A stretch of DNA of 64,000 bases from Chaenocephalus aceratus (GCA_023974075.1 JAMFTG010000066.1:62001-126000), one strand, 5' to 3'; shown: positions 38,150-50,605, counted from the stretch's first letter. Numbers and translations: made by a program. The notes: a model not told the origin generated them from the letters alone.

Positions 38150-39008
38150 GGAAGCCAGTCTAGATTTCCTTTTGAGGGCCACCAGCTGCAGAGAGTTAAC
38201 TAATTAAAGGGACGTGGCCCCACAGCTGTGAGAACTCAGCAATCAGGTGTCCATTTTAGGTAGCACTTTCCTGGAGCGTCAGCTTCAGCATCAGACAGGC
38301 TAAGACATTAGAGTCCCGCGGGATGCAAAGACATTAGAGTCCTGCGGGAGTCAAAGACAGACAAAGACATTAGAGTCCTGCGGGAGTCAAAGACAGACAA
38401 AGACATTAGAGTCCTGCGGGAGTCAAAGAGGAGGAAAATCCTACTTTGATTGAGCTAAGTGTCGCTGGTGTTTTATTTTAATTTTATTTGGTTGTTTAGC
38501 CTCTCATGCTATAATCATGTGTTTTCTCCATTCCTGTTTATGTGTCTTCTCGCAATTATCACTGGCCCCGTGTATCTCCTAATCGCTATAACCGGCCTGC
38601 TCTCGTCTATCCCCCATGCTCCACTGACATCCAACATCTAGTTTCAGGCGGCCTGTGGAACTGCCAGTCAGCTGTTCCTAAGGCTGACTTCATCTCTGGC
38701 TCCGCCTCCCTGCAGTCTCTGGATTTCCTTGCTCTCACTGAGACGTGGATTACTCCATTCAACACATCCACCCCAGCAGCTCTCTCCACAGCATCCTCCT
38801 TCTCCCATACACCCAGACCCACTGGCAGAGGAGGTGGCACTGGTCTCCTGCTCTCTCCCAAATGGAGCTTTTCCCTCTTCAAGCTACCTAACTTCACTCC
38901 TTCCACCTTTGAATTCCATGCCGTCACAGTAACACATCCTATACCATTAACCATTGTTGTTCTCTACCGTCCACCAGGCGCCTTGGGGGACTTCTTGGAG
39001 GAATTAGA
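38150..39008 (+). mobile_element. L2/Rex1-like LINE, 5' UTR and endonuclease domain
   Basis: An ~36-bp unit (ACATTAGAGTCCTGCGGGAG) repeats about four times at 38,306-38,430 in the 5' UTR. The ORF reads GGLWNCQSAV, FLALTETWI, RPTGRGGGTGLLLSPKW and VVLYRPPGALGDFLEELD, the first half of the endonuclease. It breaks off at 39,008 and joins a fragment of an unrelated element. Confidence 0.75.
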
Positions 39009-39090
39009 TCACGTACAATTTGCGAATGAGTTCTGCCGTTTGTAAACTGAATTTATCAATAATTTGTCAATAAATCGGGGCGAAAAACGT
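39009..39090. mobile_element. Displaced fragment of the ACTTGTCC-rich element
   Basis: Matches an inner part of that element (about 2,725-2,810 in the left arm and 32,435-32,520 in the right). It ends abruptly at GAAAAACGT next to the LINE piece that resumes the arm. Confidence 0.8.
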
Positions 39091-40095
39091 GCTTTTGGGA
39101 AATGCTTTTAAAGCCAAAGACCCCCAAAAAAGTGTGGGACACCATGAGAACCATGATAGGAATGACCTCTTCAGCTAAACCTATTGTGACGGACAAGACA
39201 TACTTGATCCATACCAATTTGCCTATAAGCAAGGGGGTGGTACTGTTGCTACTCTGGTTCATATCATTACTAAACATTTAGATAAACGTCACACCTATGT
39301 GTAACCCACTCAAATAATGCAGTGAGCTTTTCACCCTGTAATAAACAGCAGCTCCCACTTGGGGCAGTGCTGGGGCAGCAGAGTCTGCATATGAGGGAAG
39401 AGAGGAAGAGCAGGCCAGGTGTGGTTGTTAATGAGTGTCAGCTGAGTGTCAGCTGAGTGTGGGCCCTGTGTGTGTAAGAGTGTGGGCATTGTTCAAATTG
39501 TTTGATGATGTGCTTTTTTGATGCTGCGGGGAACCAGGAACTAGCAGAACCGACGAAAGTTTTTGGAGCTGCAGTTTTTGTCTTTTCCTCACCAGAGAAA
39601 GGATTATAAAGGATTCCACTCACCAGAAGGAGGACTGATAGTCATTGGATTGCTAGAGGGAAGCTGCAGACTACCCGGGTTTGATTATTGGTTGTGTTGT
39701 CCATGATAGCTGATTGGGTTTCACTGGGGTGGATGAGGGGTTTGTGAAAGTGTTGTATGCATGTTTAATAAAATGCCGGCTATATTAATTTAATATTGTT
39801 TTTTCTATTTATATTATCTTCTACTCCTCATTGAAAGCAACCTAGTACATAGAAGTGTTACATATGCAAGAGCCCTCTTCCTAGACTTCTCAGAAGCATT
39901 CAACACAATACAAGCAGACATCTTGGTGTCAAAAATTGCCAAAATGGAAGTACCTGATTTACTGGTATGCCGCTTTCCTCACCAGTAGAGAGCAACTTGT
40001 GAAGGTTAACAAAACCCTGTCATCTGCCATCACAACCAATGTAGGGGCCCCCAAGGGCTGCGGGAGTTCAGCTGTGCTCTTTACTAGCTTCTTTT
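39091..40095 (+). mobile_element. LINE reverse transcriptase fragment split by a solo LTR (right copy)
   Basis: Mirror of 2,140-2,630 apart from the LTR at 39,300-39,862. After the LTR it reads ARALFLDFSEAFNTIQ, then AFLTSREQLVKVNKTLSS and NVGAPQG in shifted frames. Confidence 0.6.
39300..39862 (+). mobile_element. Solo LTR unique to the right arm
   Basis: Begins TGTAAC and ends GTTACA with TATG at 39,296-39,299 and 39,863-39,866. The left arm has the uninterrupted site at about 2,371-2,374. It contains an AATAAA near 39,767. Family not determined. Confidence 0.88.
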
Positions 40096-40109
40096 GATGA
40101 CTTTACTGA

Positions 40110-40690
40110 ACTGCTGTCTATAGTGTGTATTGACTTTGACCGTCTAGTCATTGTTGGTGATTTTAACATCCATGTTGACAACCCCCAGGACAGAGGGGCT
40201 AAAGAACTGTTTTGGTTTCTTGATAGCTATGGACTGACTCAGCATGTGACGGAGCCCACGCACAATAAGGGGCACACTCTGGACTTAATTATCTCAAAGG
40301 GTCTGAATATCTCTGAGGTTGTGGTGACTGATGTTGCACTCTCTGATCATTCCTTTGAGAGCTCTATTTCTGTTCACACACATGTTCAAAAAGAGGTAAC
40401 CACAAAGCGATATTTAACTGAAAACACTAGGGAAATGTTTACTGAGAAATGTTCTTCCACACTTGCCCCTGCTAACATCTCAGTAAATGAGCTAGTAGAT
40501 CATTTTAATTCAAAAATAAAACAAATTATAGATGCCATTGCTCCAACTAAGGTGAAGGAAGTGACTGGCAAGAAAAGATCTCCATGGAGAAAGGCCATGA
40601 CCGTGAGAGCAGAAAAAAGAGTCAATCCTCTCAGTAAACACAGAGCTGAATCCAGATCAGATGCACGCTGAAGGCTCTTTGAGCAGCTCT
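40110..40690 (+). mobile_element. LINE endonuclease fragment (right copy)
   Basis: Cleaner mirror of 1,560-2,115: DFDRLVIVGDFNIHVD, THNKGHTLDLIISKG, VALSDHS, then the linker KSRVTEP-like region ending in WRKAMTVRAEKRV. Its 3' tail (ATTATCGTATCGTAT) is found after the hAT nest at about 46,828-46,842. Confidence 0.75.
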
Positions 40691-41055
40691 CACTGATCCT
40701 GCTGTTATGTTACATGTTTGTTGTTTGTTTCTCATGTATTATGTTTAGAGATGATCCGATCACGTGATCGGGGATCGGAGCCGATCACGTGATTTTCAAA
40801 AGATCGGAATCGGGAGAAAAAATTCGGGGATCGGGAATTATTATTATTTTTTTAAATATTTTTATTATTTTATTTAATGTTACAAAACAAAAATGACCAT
40901 GTTCACGTCTTAAAGTCATCCTGAGGACTTAGTTTTGGTTTAAAATTACACAACATCATGTACAGTGGGGCAAAAAAGTATTTAGTCAGCCACCAATTGT
41001 GCAAGTTCTCCCACTTAAAAAGATGAGAGAGGCCTGTAATTTTCATCCTAGGTAT

Positions 41056-44000
41056 TAGGCCGCAAGGTGAACCTCGAAAAGTCCTCTAGAAAAGAAATCC
41101 CGCTCCACAGAAGTGGAACTACACAATCTTTAGTTCATAAAAAAGAACGAGTCATGCGTATCCACCAAAAAAAAGTTCGTCGCTAAAATTCCTGCCAATT
41201 CTTCTAGGCACGTAATTACAATTATTGTAATAATTGTATAATTATTGGCTAAACTAGTCCCTTCAAAGCGTAATAATATCTTGGTCCAAAGTAGTGCCAC
41301 GGTTCGTCACGTGATCGTGCTCCACCAATTGGGTTGCTGCATATTGTCAACAGAAGTGAAAGATGGCCGCCTACATGGTTGCGCTAAACCAGACCAAATG
41401 GATTCTAAACAGTGCTGTATGCTTGTTTTATGTCATGTTTTGTCATATGTCTTAATACATCACTAAGTCCGAGGTATTTGCGTTATATACGCGGTATTTG
41501 TGAGAGGTTTTACTATCTGGGAACAGAGTTGACCATCGAATCAACATTGACTAGCAGCGTTTATCAGCCAACTCCAGCTACAAACAATTTCCCCACGGGA
41601 ATTAATAAAGTATATCAAACTCAAATTTATCAAACTATCATTCCTGGACTACCATGTTCGCATCGCTAGGTTCATTGGCTGAGCTCGTGGATTATTCCAT
41701 TAGACTGAGGACTTTTTGTCTGTCTGTTGTTACCCTGTACACGTTAAATGCACTCTTAAAATGACTTGATTTCATACATAGCTGCGTCCAAGAAGAAGGT
41801 TAACTTGTTACGTTTAAGTAATTTCGATCAATAAAAAGCAGTACTTCCAGGCTGAAGACTTTTCTTTTTGTCGCTGCTTTTAATTGAACTATTCATATCT
41901 TAGACTGCACTGTAACTTTTATCCATGTATTTTTTCTTTTAATGTTTATTTTATTAGCTTTTCTTTTTAATGACTGATTTTAAATGCCATTTTCTTAATG
42001 TCTTTCATTTTTTGTAAAGCACTTTGAATTGCCTTGTGTTGAAAAGTGCTATATAAATAAACTTGCCTTGCCTTGCTTTTACCAATGTCCATTGATTCAT
42101 TTATTTACTCATTCATCCCTCCACAAATGAAAACAACACTGATGAACAATAACAACGAGATTTATTACAAATATAAAAAGGTATGACGTAGAAAACAGTA
42201 CAAAACAGAATAAGGACATGTAATGGAGTATAATTGATTGGTGTCAGGTGATCGTGATCCGCAGCCACGGCTGGGCGGAGCGGCCGATTGGTGCTGTGAT
42301 TGCCTCAGCTGGTTAAAAGAGTCCTGCTGATTATACTCTGTGTGCTGGTTTGGTTGTGAAGCCACACGGTGTTTTGACCGCTGCATTGCACTGCAGAGAA
42401 GAGACTATTTGTTTATTTAAAGGACGAACACTGTTTCAACCTCGTCTGGTAAAATACGATAACTTGGAAATAAATGTGCCAAAAACAAACGTATCTTTGA
42501 GTGATGTGTGAGCGCGTCGGCCAGGCGCTAAAACCAAAAGAACAGAAAAGAGCTTAAGAAAGGTGGAAAGAAGGCTCTTTTATTCCTATTCCTCACTGTC
42601 AGTGTCAGGGCAGTCATCGTTCTCTTCCTCTGTTTCTTTTTTATTTGCACAATTTGAGCAACAACATAAGTCTGTGCAACAGAGTCCTGCAGAGAAGCAT
42701 GAACACCTGCCTTTCTCACAGGCAGACTCTTTGCAGCTGCAGTGTATCACATGCAACACGCTGTCAGGGGCAGGACTTCTTGTCATCCAGGTGACGTGTA
42801 AGTTCCCATCCTCTATTTCCCAACCATATCCAGCAGGTGATGGAGCATTCATTTCTCTTTTGAGACAGGACCTCATTATTGCTGCCTGGTAATTTGCCCT
42901 TTTGCAGTGCTGATGGAGGGCATCAGGAGTAGGGGGAATGCTTAATTCTGGCAAGGCCGATGATGCCATACAGAAAGCCTTGTACCTAGCATCATTTACA
43001 TCTTCTGCTGCTGGCTGATCATATAGGTGACATACATACCGGCAAAGAAGTGCTAATGTTGATTGCTCCAAGTCAAAGTTAGTACCTAAACTTCTAAAAG
43101 CCTTAAGGTAGTCATCTTTCTCACATGCAACAGCAAATGACTTTCTTTTACCTTTGCCATAGAAAGCGCTTGTGGAGTCACACCCAGAGAACGTGTGAAT
43201 TCCAATCAAGGCTGTGCAGCATGTTGGGCATGTAAAAACACCCGTGTGTCACATTCCTCATGATCACACTGCAGGTCTTCAACAACATCAACAGTGGTTG
43301 TTAAACTTGTGGTTTTCAGCCACCACGTTCCGAGAGTCTCCCTTCAAGCCGAGCCACCGTTGTAAGCTTGTCCTGTACGTATTCCATCTTGTATTGGCAA
43401 AATAATCAACCTGTTTGTGCTTCACAGACGTAATATGCATGTAACAATGTTTGTGTGTTGATAATTTTGACTTTTTGAGACTTTCTGGTGCGTCTGGAGC
43501 CTTCTTTCCACCTTTCTTAAGCTCTTTTCTGTTCTTTTGGTTTTAGCGCCTGGCCGACGCGCTCACACATCACTCAGAGATACGTTTGTTTTTGGCACAT
43601 TTATTTCCAAGTTATCGTATCTTACCAGACGAGGTTGAAACAGTGTTCGTCCTTTAAATAAACAAATAGTCTCTTCTCTGCAGTGCAATGCAGCGGTCAA
43701 AACACCGTGTGGCTTCACAACCAAACCAGCACACAGAGTATAATCAGCAGGACTCTTTTAACCAGCTGAGGCAATCACAGCACCAATCAGCCGCTCCGCC
43801 CAGCCGTGGCTGCGGATCACGATCACCTGACACCAATCAATTATACTCCATTACATGTCCTTATTCTGTTTTGTACTGTTTTCTACGTCATACCTTTTTA
43901 TATTTGTAATAAATCTCGTTGTTATGGTTCATCAGTGTTGTTTTAATTTGTGGAGGGATGAATGAGTAAATAAATGAATCAATGGACATTGGTAAAAGCA

Positions 44001-44976
44001 AGGCAAGTTTATTTATATAGCACTTTTCAACACAAGGCAATTCAAAGTGCTTTACAAAAAATGAAAGACATTAAGAAAATGGCATTTAAAATCAGTCATT
44101 AAAAAGAAAAGCTAATAAAATAAACATTAAAAGAAAAAATACATGGATAAAAGTTACAGTGCAGTCTAAGATATGAATAGTTCAATTAAAAGCAGCGACA
44201 AAAAGAAAAGTCTTCAGCCTGGAAGTACTGCTTTTTATTGATCTAAATTACTTAACGTAACAAGTTAACCTTCTTCTTGGACGCAGCTATGTATGAAATC
44301 AAGTCATTTTAAGAGTGCATTTAACGTGTACAGGGTAACAACAGACAGACAAAAAGTCCTCAGTCTAATGGAATAATCCACGAGCTCAGCCAATGAACCT
44401 CGCGATGCGAACATGGTAGTCCAGGAATGATAGTTTGTTAAATTTGAGTTTGATATACTTTATTAATTCCCGTGGGGAAATTGTTTGTAGCTGGAGTTGG
44501 CTGATAAACGCGGCTAGTCAATGTTGATTCGATGGTCAACTCTGTTCCCAGATAGTAAAACCTCTCACAAATACCGCGTATATAACGCAAATACCTCGGA
44601 CTTAGTGATGTATTAAGACATATGACAAAACATGACATAAAACAAGCATACAGCACTGTTTAGAATCCATTTGGTCTGGTTTAGCGCAACCATGTAGGCG
44701 GCCATCTTTCACTTCTGTTGACAATATGCAGCAACCCAATTGGTGGAGCACGATCACGTGACGAACCGTGGCACTACTTTGGACCAAGATATTATTACGC
44801 TTTGAAGGGACTAGTTTAGCCAATAATTACGTGCCTAGAAGAATTGGCAGGAATTTTAGCGACGAACTTTTTTTTGGTGGATAAGCATAACTCGTTCTTT
44901 TTTATGAACTGAAGATTATGTAGTTCCACTTCTGTGGAGCGGGTTGAAACGATAACAGGGTTCACCTTATGGCCTA
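41056..44976. mobile_element. Foldback transposon with ~1.5-kb inverted arms and cysteine-rich ORF loop
   Basis: Arms 41,056-42,577 and 43,497-44,976 are near-identical inverted repeats; ends are TAGGCCGCAAGGTGAAC and, inverted, TAGGCCATAAGGTGAAC. TAT flanks both sides (41,053-41,055 and 44,977-44,979), a likely 3-bp target duplication in Tc1 sequence. Each arm includes a retroposon-like 3' end with a (TTGCC)n tail (about 41,870-42,077 and 43,993-44,200). The 919-bp loop carries the ORF at 42,586-43,209. Superfamily unknown: a 3-bp duplication and the ORF would be compatible with a little-studied group such as Academ, but this is a guess. Confidence 0.8.
42586..43209 (-). CDS. Cysteine-rich protein fragment in the foldback loop
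   Basis: A 207-residue open frame on the minus strand, without a convincing start, so it is the C-terminal part of a larger protein. It opens GIHTFSGCDSTSAFYGKGKR, which resembles the G-C-D plus glycine-lysine helix-hairpin turn of FEN/XPG-type nucleases (a weak similarity). Then comes ALPELSIPPTPDALHQHCKRANYQAAI, a GWEIEDGNLHVTWM segment, and a cysteine cluster CSCKESACEKGRCSCFSAG...CCTDLCCCSNC, like tesmin/CXC-type zinc motifs, with an acidic end. Proteins of this layout recur in animal genomes and seem transposon-linked; the exact role is not known to me. The upstream part on the minus strand is lost at the inverted arm (about 43,210-43,497). Confidence 0.6.
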   Translation of the reverse strand: MIGIHTFSGCDSTSAFYGKGKRKSFAVACEKDDYLKAFRSLGTNFDLEQSTLALLCRYVCHLYDQPAAEDVNDARYKAFCMASSALPELSIPPTPDALHQHCKRANYQAAIMRSCLKREMNAPSPAGYGWEIEDGNLHVTWMTRSPAPDSVLHVIHCSCKESACEKGRCSCFSAGLCCTDLCCCSNCANKKETEEENDDCPDTDSEE

Positions 44977-45085
44977 TATACCTCAACTACGAGAGACAAA
45001 ATGAGAACAAAAAACCCCAGAAAATCACAATTTATTTGCAAATTATGGTGGAAAATAAGTATTTGGTCAATAACAAAAGTTCATC

Positions 45086-46102
45086 TCAATACTTTGTTAT
45101 ATACCCTTTGTTGGCAATGACAGAGGTCAAACGTTTTCTGTAAGTCTTCACAAGGTTTTCACACACTGTTGCTGGTATTTTGGCCCATTCCTCCATGCAG
45201 ATCTCCTCTAGAGCAGTGATGTTTTGGGGCTGTCGCTGGGCAACACAGACTTTCAACTCGCTCCAAAGATTTTCTTTGAGATCTGGAGACTGGCTAGGCC
45301 ACTCCAGGACCTTGAAATGCTTCTTACGAAGCAACTCCTTCGTTGCCCGGGCGGTGTGTTTGGGATCATTGTCATGCTGAAAGACCCAGCCACGTTTCAT
45401 CTTCAATGCCCTTGCTGATGGAAGGAGGTTGTCACTCAAAAGCTCACGATACATGGCCCCATTCATTCTTTCCTTTACACGGATCAGTCGTCCTGGTCTC
45501 TTTGCAGAAACACAGCCCCAAAGCATGATGTTTCCACCCCCATGTTTCACAGTAGGTATGGTGTTCTTTGGATGCAACTCAGCATTCTTTCTCCTCCAAA
45601 CACGTCTAGTTGAGTTTTTACCAAAAAGTTCTATTTTGGTTTCATCTGACCATATGACATTCTCCCAATCCTCTTCTGGATCATCTAAATGCTCTCTAGC
45701 AAACTTCAGACGGGCCTGGACATGTACTGGCTTAAGCAGGGGGACACGTCTGACACGGCAGGATTTGAGTCCCTGGCGGCGTAGTGTGTTACCGATGGTA
45801 GCCTTTGTTACTTTGGTCCCAGCTCTCTGCAGGTCATTGACTAGGTCCCCCCGTGTGGGTCTGGGATTTTTGCTCACCGTTCTTGTGATCATTTTGACCC
45901 CACGGTGTGAGATCTTGCGTGGAGCCCCAGATCGAGGGAGATTATCAGTGGTCTTGTATGTCTTCCATTTTCTAATAATTGCTCTCACAGTTGATTTCTT
46001 CACACCAAGCTGCTTACCTATTGCAGATTCAGTCTTCCCAGCCTGGTGCAGGTCTACAATTTAGTTTCTGGTGTCCTTTGACAGCTCTTTGGTCTTGGCC
46101 AT
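45086..46102 (-). pseudogene. Tc1-like transposase with one early stop and a short deletion
   Basis: Starts MAKTKELSKDTRN from ATG at 46,100-46,102, then a TAA at 46,061-46,063 where a lysine codon is usual. The frame is open from there to 45,086. It has the N-terminal paired-type helix-turn-helix region ([14 protein letters not shown]), a GRPR-like linker, [11 protein letters not shown] with the first catalytic aspartate, and [16 protein letters not shown] with the second. Before the third acidic residue, SPDLKENLW replaces the usual longer motif, shortening the last D-to-E spacing from 34 to 32. The nonsense codon and this change make it inactive. About 339 codons overall, normal for Tc1. 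Confidence 0.93.
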
Positions 46103-46989
46103 AGTGGAGTTTGGAGTGTGACTGTTTGAGGTTGTGGACAGGTGTCTTTTATACTGATAACGAGTTCAAACAGGTGCCATTAATACAGTTAACAAGTGGA
46201 GGACAGAGGAGGCTCTTAAAGAAGAAGTTACAGGTCTGTGAGAGCCAGAAATCTTGTTTGTTTGTAGGTGACCAAATACTTATTTTACCGAGGAATCTAC
46301 CAATTAACTCATTAAAAATCCTACAATGTGATTTCCTGGATTCTTTCCCCCCATTCTGTCTCTCATAGTTGAAGTGTAGCTAGGATGAAAATTACAGGCC
46401 TCTCTCATCTCACACAACCAATCTAACACGCCACCTGAGAAACAAACACCAACAACAACACGACGAGTACACATCGGCCACTCAGGTAACGGCACTGAAA
46501 CAACCGACACTTTTAAAAAGGAAAGAGAAACTGCCCCAGAACAGTGAAAAGGCCAAAAAATAACAGCCAAGATAGCTGAATTCATCGCGTTGGATGACCA
46601 GCCGTTATCTGTTACCTTTTTTTTCTCTTAATGCATTGCATAAAGATCGGATCGGAAAAAATCGGTATCGGCAGATTGTCAAAATCAAATGATCGGAAGC
46701 AAAAAAAGGTGATCGGGACATCCCTAATTATGTTCGTCTTATTTGTCTATGTTGTTACACATGGAGCTGCTGTGCAAATGATGACTTGATGCAAGTCACA
46801 TTTCAGATTTGATCTGACAATTAAAGTATTATCGTATCGTATACAACAACGTTCTAACCTATATCTAACCATATTGTGCATTCATATTGTATATTTCAAA
46901 ACGGGTTGTGATCTTTCATTTGGGGATAGCAGTGTTAGGCATTCGTGAGGTGCGACAACATTAACATGAACCTTTCTGTTGGTCGCTTG

Positions 46990-47772
46990 CAGAGTTGGGT
47001 GTAACGCGTTACTTTGTAACTTACTAAAATCAGTCATCATCAAACCTCAACAAACACCCTGCAAAGAACACATGCTAAGGTGAAGCTAACGCACAGCTAT
47101 TTGTTGTTTGTTTATATCACGGTCCGTTCTTCTTCTCTGTTTTCCGGTTGTTGCCTGTTTTGAATGACGAATACACACTACCGCCGCCTGCTGGTAAGGA
47201 GAGTTATTGCCAGAGGACAGAGGACAGCCATGGTCAGATATGAAAACATTCAGGATCTGGATCAGACAATGGAAACTGAACTAAAGAGAACATTTGAAAC
47301 TTTAGCAGTCTGCGTGATCTGCCTGCAGGGAGGGGCGGGCCGGCCCTGCGAGTAAAGTAACGAGTAAAGTAACGAGTGTGAAAGAAACTTCTGATCAGCA
47401 ACGTGATGAAAGAATGGAAGACTGGAATCCGCTTATATCAAACACCGGAGTTTATTGAGAGTCTCGGCCGGAGCGTTCACAAGATATCCACACAACTTTC
47501 ATCATGAGAATCCCAAGTCAACACTGAGGATTACACAGAAACACAGCGCAAATCTACACAGAGAATATAGGAGTGGCCTATATTCGCGCGCTTTCCATCC
47601 TAATCGATACCAGACATATTAGAGACAAAGGACGGGTCTGTTAAAGCCATCTGCGCAACGAGTAAAGTAACGAGTTACTTTATGTAGAGAGTAACGAAGT
47701 AGTGTAATATATTACTTTTTTTTAAAGTAATATGTAATATATTACTTTTTTTTAGTAATGACTCCATCTCTG
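46990..47772. mobile_element. hAT-type MITE unique to the right arm, 8-bp TSD
   Basis: Ends CAGAGTTGGG and, inverted, CAGAGATGG; GTCGCTTG flanks both sides (46,982-46,989; 47,773-47,780). The left arm has a single copy, inverted, near 1,224-1,231. It has TAACGCGTTAC and repeated AAGTAACGAGT motifs at its ends. It contains the 115-bp repeat (47,099-47,212) also seen at 12,602. Confidence 0.93.
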
Positions 47773-47780
47773 GTCGCTTG

Positions 47781-48427
47781 TTAGCAGACCCTCCACGCGA
47801 TAGCAGAGCGAACAGGTACAGCAAGCGAGGGATCATTGTCCACTGGTAAATAGATTGCAGATGGCGTCGTGCTCGTGGACGGATACAAACTAAATAATAA
47901 TGAATGGGTCGCGAAATATACTTTGGTGGCCCAAGTAAAGTCTATGTGTGGGAAACCCTGCACTTGAATTTTGAATTGAGCCGTCCCTTATAGATGCCAT
48001 CTCTTTACGCATTAGTGATGGGAACTCCGGCTCTTTTTAGTGAGTCGGATCATTTGGCTCGGCTCACTAAGAAGAGCCGGCTCTTTCGGCTCCCAAACGG
48101 CTCTTCATGTTACCACAGTTTACCAGAGCCTCAGTTTCGCCAGTTCACGCGCGTGCTCCACTAGCACCCCCGTCAAGGCTCGCCGGCAGTACACTTTCCG
48201 TCACAGAAACCCGCTTTGCTGGCGGCGAAAAGAATCCCACCAGACTCCGTTGCCCCTCCAGCAGAGGGATGTCCTTTTCGTCATTTCAAGCGATAAAAAC
48301 TCTATTGGACGCCCTCGACTCGAGTTCAGGGCGTTGCGAGCTGAATAAGGGCCTCAAATGACGACAAGACGCCCGCCTGGCGGAAACGCTGGAATTAGGA
48401 ATATATTGTGATGAAGTGCACACTGAC
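47781..48427. other. Intronic repeats of the right zinc-finger copy
   Basis: Mirror of 594-1,226, including the AGAGCCGGCTC hAT-like terminus at about 48,011-48,105. Confidence 0.45.
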
Positions 48428-48460
48428 CTGCGCTCCAGAGGTCTCCTTGTTCTCCTCCAT
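48428..48460 (-). pseudogene. First coding exon of the right zinc-finger copy
   Basis: Reads MEENKETSGAQ on the minus strand and runs into a GTCAGTG donor. It is intact, but the finger exon it should join (28,279-29,230) is frameshifted and about 19 kb away after the insertions, so the gene is scored as broken. Confidence 0.7.
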
Positions 48461-48792
48461 GCTGCTGAAAATGATAGAAAGGTCAGATAGTTATTAACGA
48501 TAGTTATTATTATTAATATAATTCAAATATTTAGATATACTTCTTCATAATCTGTGTAGCAACTTACATTCTAATTTACAGCTCACAGTTTGTTCACTTT
48601 TAGTTCATTAAAATGACTTTATTCACATAGAAAGTGACATTAATGGTTGTTTGAACCACGGTTATAACGCTATCTGTGTCATTAACTATCACTAAGTTAA
48701 CACAGAAAGCAAACATTAGCTGTGAGACTGTTTAATGTACTCCATGTATACAGTATTTTCTGCATATTGTGTATTCTTTAGATACTCTAGTG

Positions 48793-49733
48793 CAGGAGTA
48801 ACTACAATTCAACGAGGTCCAGTTAGAGAAAATGTCCCTGTGCAAAGGTCCGGAACTTCAAAATGTCTAACTTGCTTTATGAATTAGTGTGATATATATT
48901 GAAGTAGCTGCAGCTTTATCAACGTCTGCATGTAATCAGCAACTGACTGCCAATCAAATAAAGAAAGTACAATTCAAAAACAACAATATTTATTGTCAAT
49001 TAACATTGAACTATACAGATATACAGTAAATACTGTGGATATGTGTAATGTTCCTCTCGGGCTGCATTTAAAAATAAAATAGAGAAAATAAATAATAGCT
49101 TTTGAAAATATGTGCATCTTAAAAGTGCTTAATTTTAGATAAGTAAAATAAAGTGTAGCAGCAGCTTGAGTGTCCCTTTTTCTTTGTTAACCGTTTCACA
49201 TCATGACTTAACAGTTTCAGACGATTATAGAACAATATCAGTCTTTACATCATAACAATTTAACAGTTTTAAAGTTTCTCTTTCCCTCTTATATTGCAGT
49301 CCCTCACTCACTTTGTTTTTATTCAGAGTGAGAATTGAGCTGGAGCTTGTCCTGCCAGGAGTTTGAATCTGGGCTGAAATGGTGTCAGGGCCTTTCTCAC
49401 ACACATGCAGGTGCTCATTGGTTAGCCTCGGTTAGCCTGCCCTGCTTTAGTTTTAATTTTCATTCTGGTGGACTGATCATATTGGGCTCTGAGACTGCTT
49501 ATTTTTTGTGACTCAGTTCTGACTTGAGAGGGAATGTTTGGTCAAACACTTTGTGTTTTGTCTCATAGTGGCGTTTTGGCACTTTTAATGAGCGCCACGG
49601 TCTCAGAGCAAACGAGACACACTGGCTCTGTGCTCCCAGTGGGCAGGATGAACATGAACGAGTCCACTCAGGGTTCAAAGCTCTGTTCTCACTGTCCTCT
49701 TCTTAGAGAGCGCCATGTGTCATTATTTGTCTG
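48793..49733 (-). mobile_element. hAT element fragment, inverted relative to the 55,864 copy
   Basis: Starts CAGGAGTAAC and matches 56,210-57,114 in reverse over about 900 bp, ending at TCATTATTTGTCT. The inner end near 49,733 lacks the other terminus. It spans the outer edge of the right arm: only its first ~115 bp has a partner in the left arm. Confidence 0.85.

Positions 49734-50605
<872 letters not shown>

Larger units (their letters stand above)
40963..46409 (-). mobile_element. Tc1/mariner-type transposon, split and right end lost
   Basis: The left end CAGTGGGGCAAAAAAGTATT follows a TA (40,961-40,962). The subterminal AGATGAGAGAGGCCTGTAAT recurs inverted at about 46,387-46,409, but the outer ~50 bp of the right end are missing. 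The transposase gene is at 45,086-46,102. A foldback element (41,056-44,976) interrupts the left subterminal region. Confidence 0.9.
40746..46726 (+). mobile_element. hAT (ZBED-type) element hosting a Tc1 and a foldback element
   Basis: ATTATGTT occurs at 40,738-40,745 and 46,727-46,734; the left arm has one copy (inverted, 1,478-1,485), so the insertion is specific to this arm. Ends TAGAGATGATCCGATCA and, inverted, TAGGGATGTCCCGATCACC are related inverted repeats. The right part (46,500-46,620) encodes a piece of a ZBED transposase (ITAKIAEFIALDDQPLSV), the conserved region before the catalytic domain. Catalytic parts are missing. A Tc1 element has inserted between the two. Confidence 0.92.
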
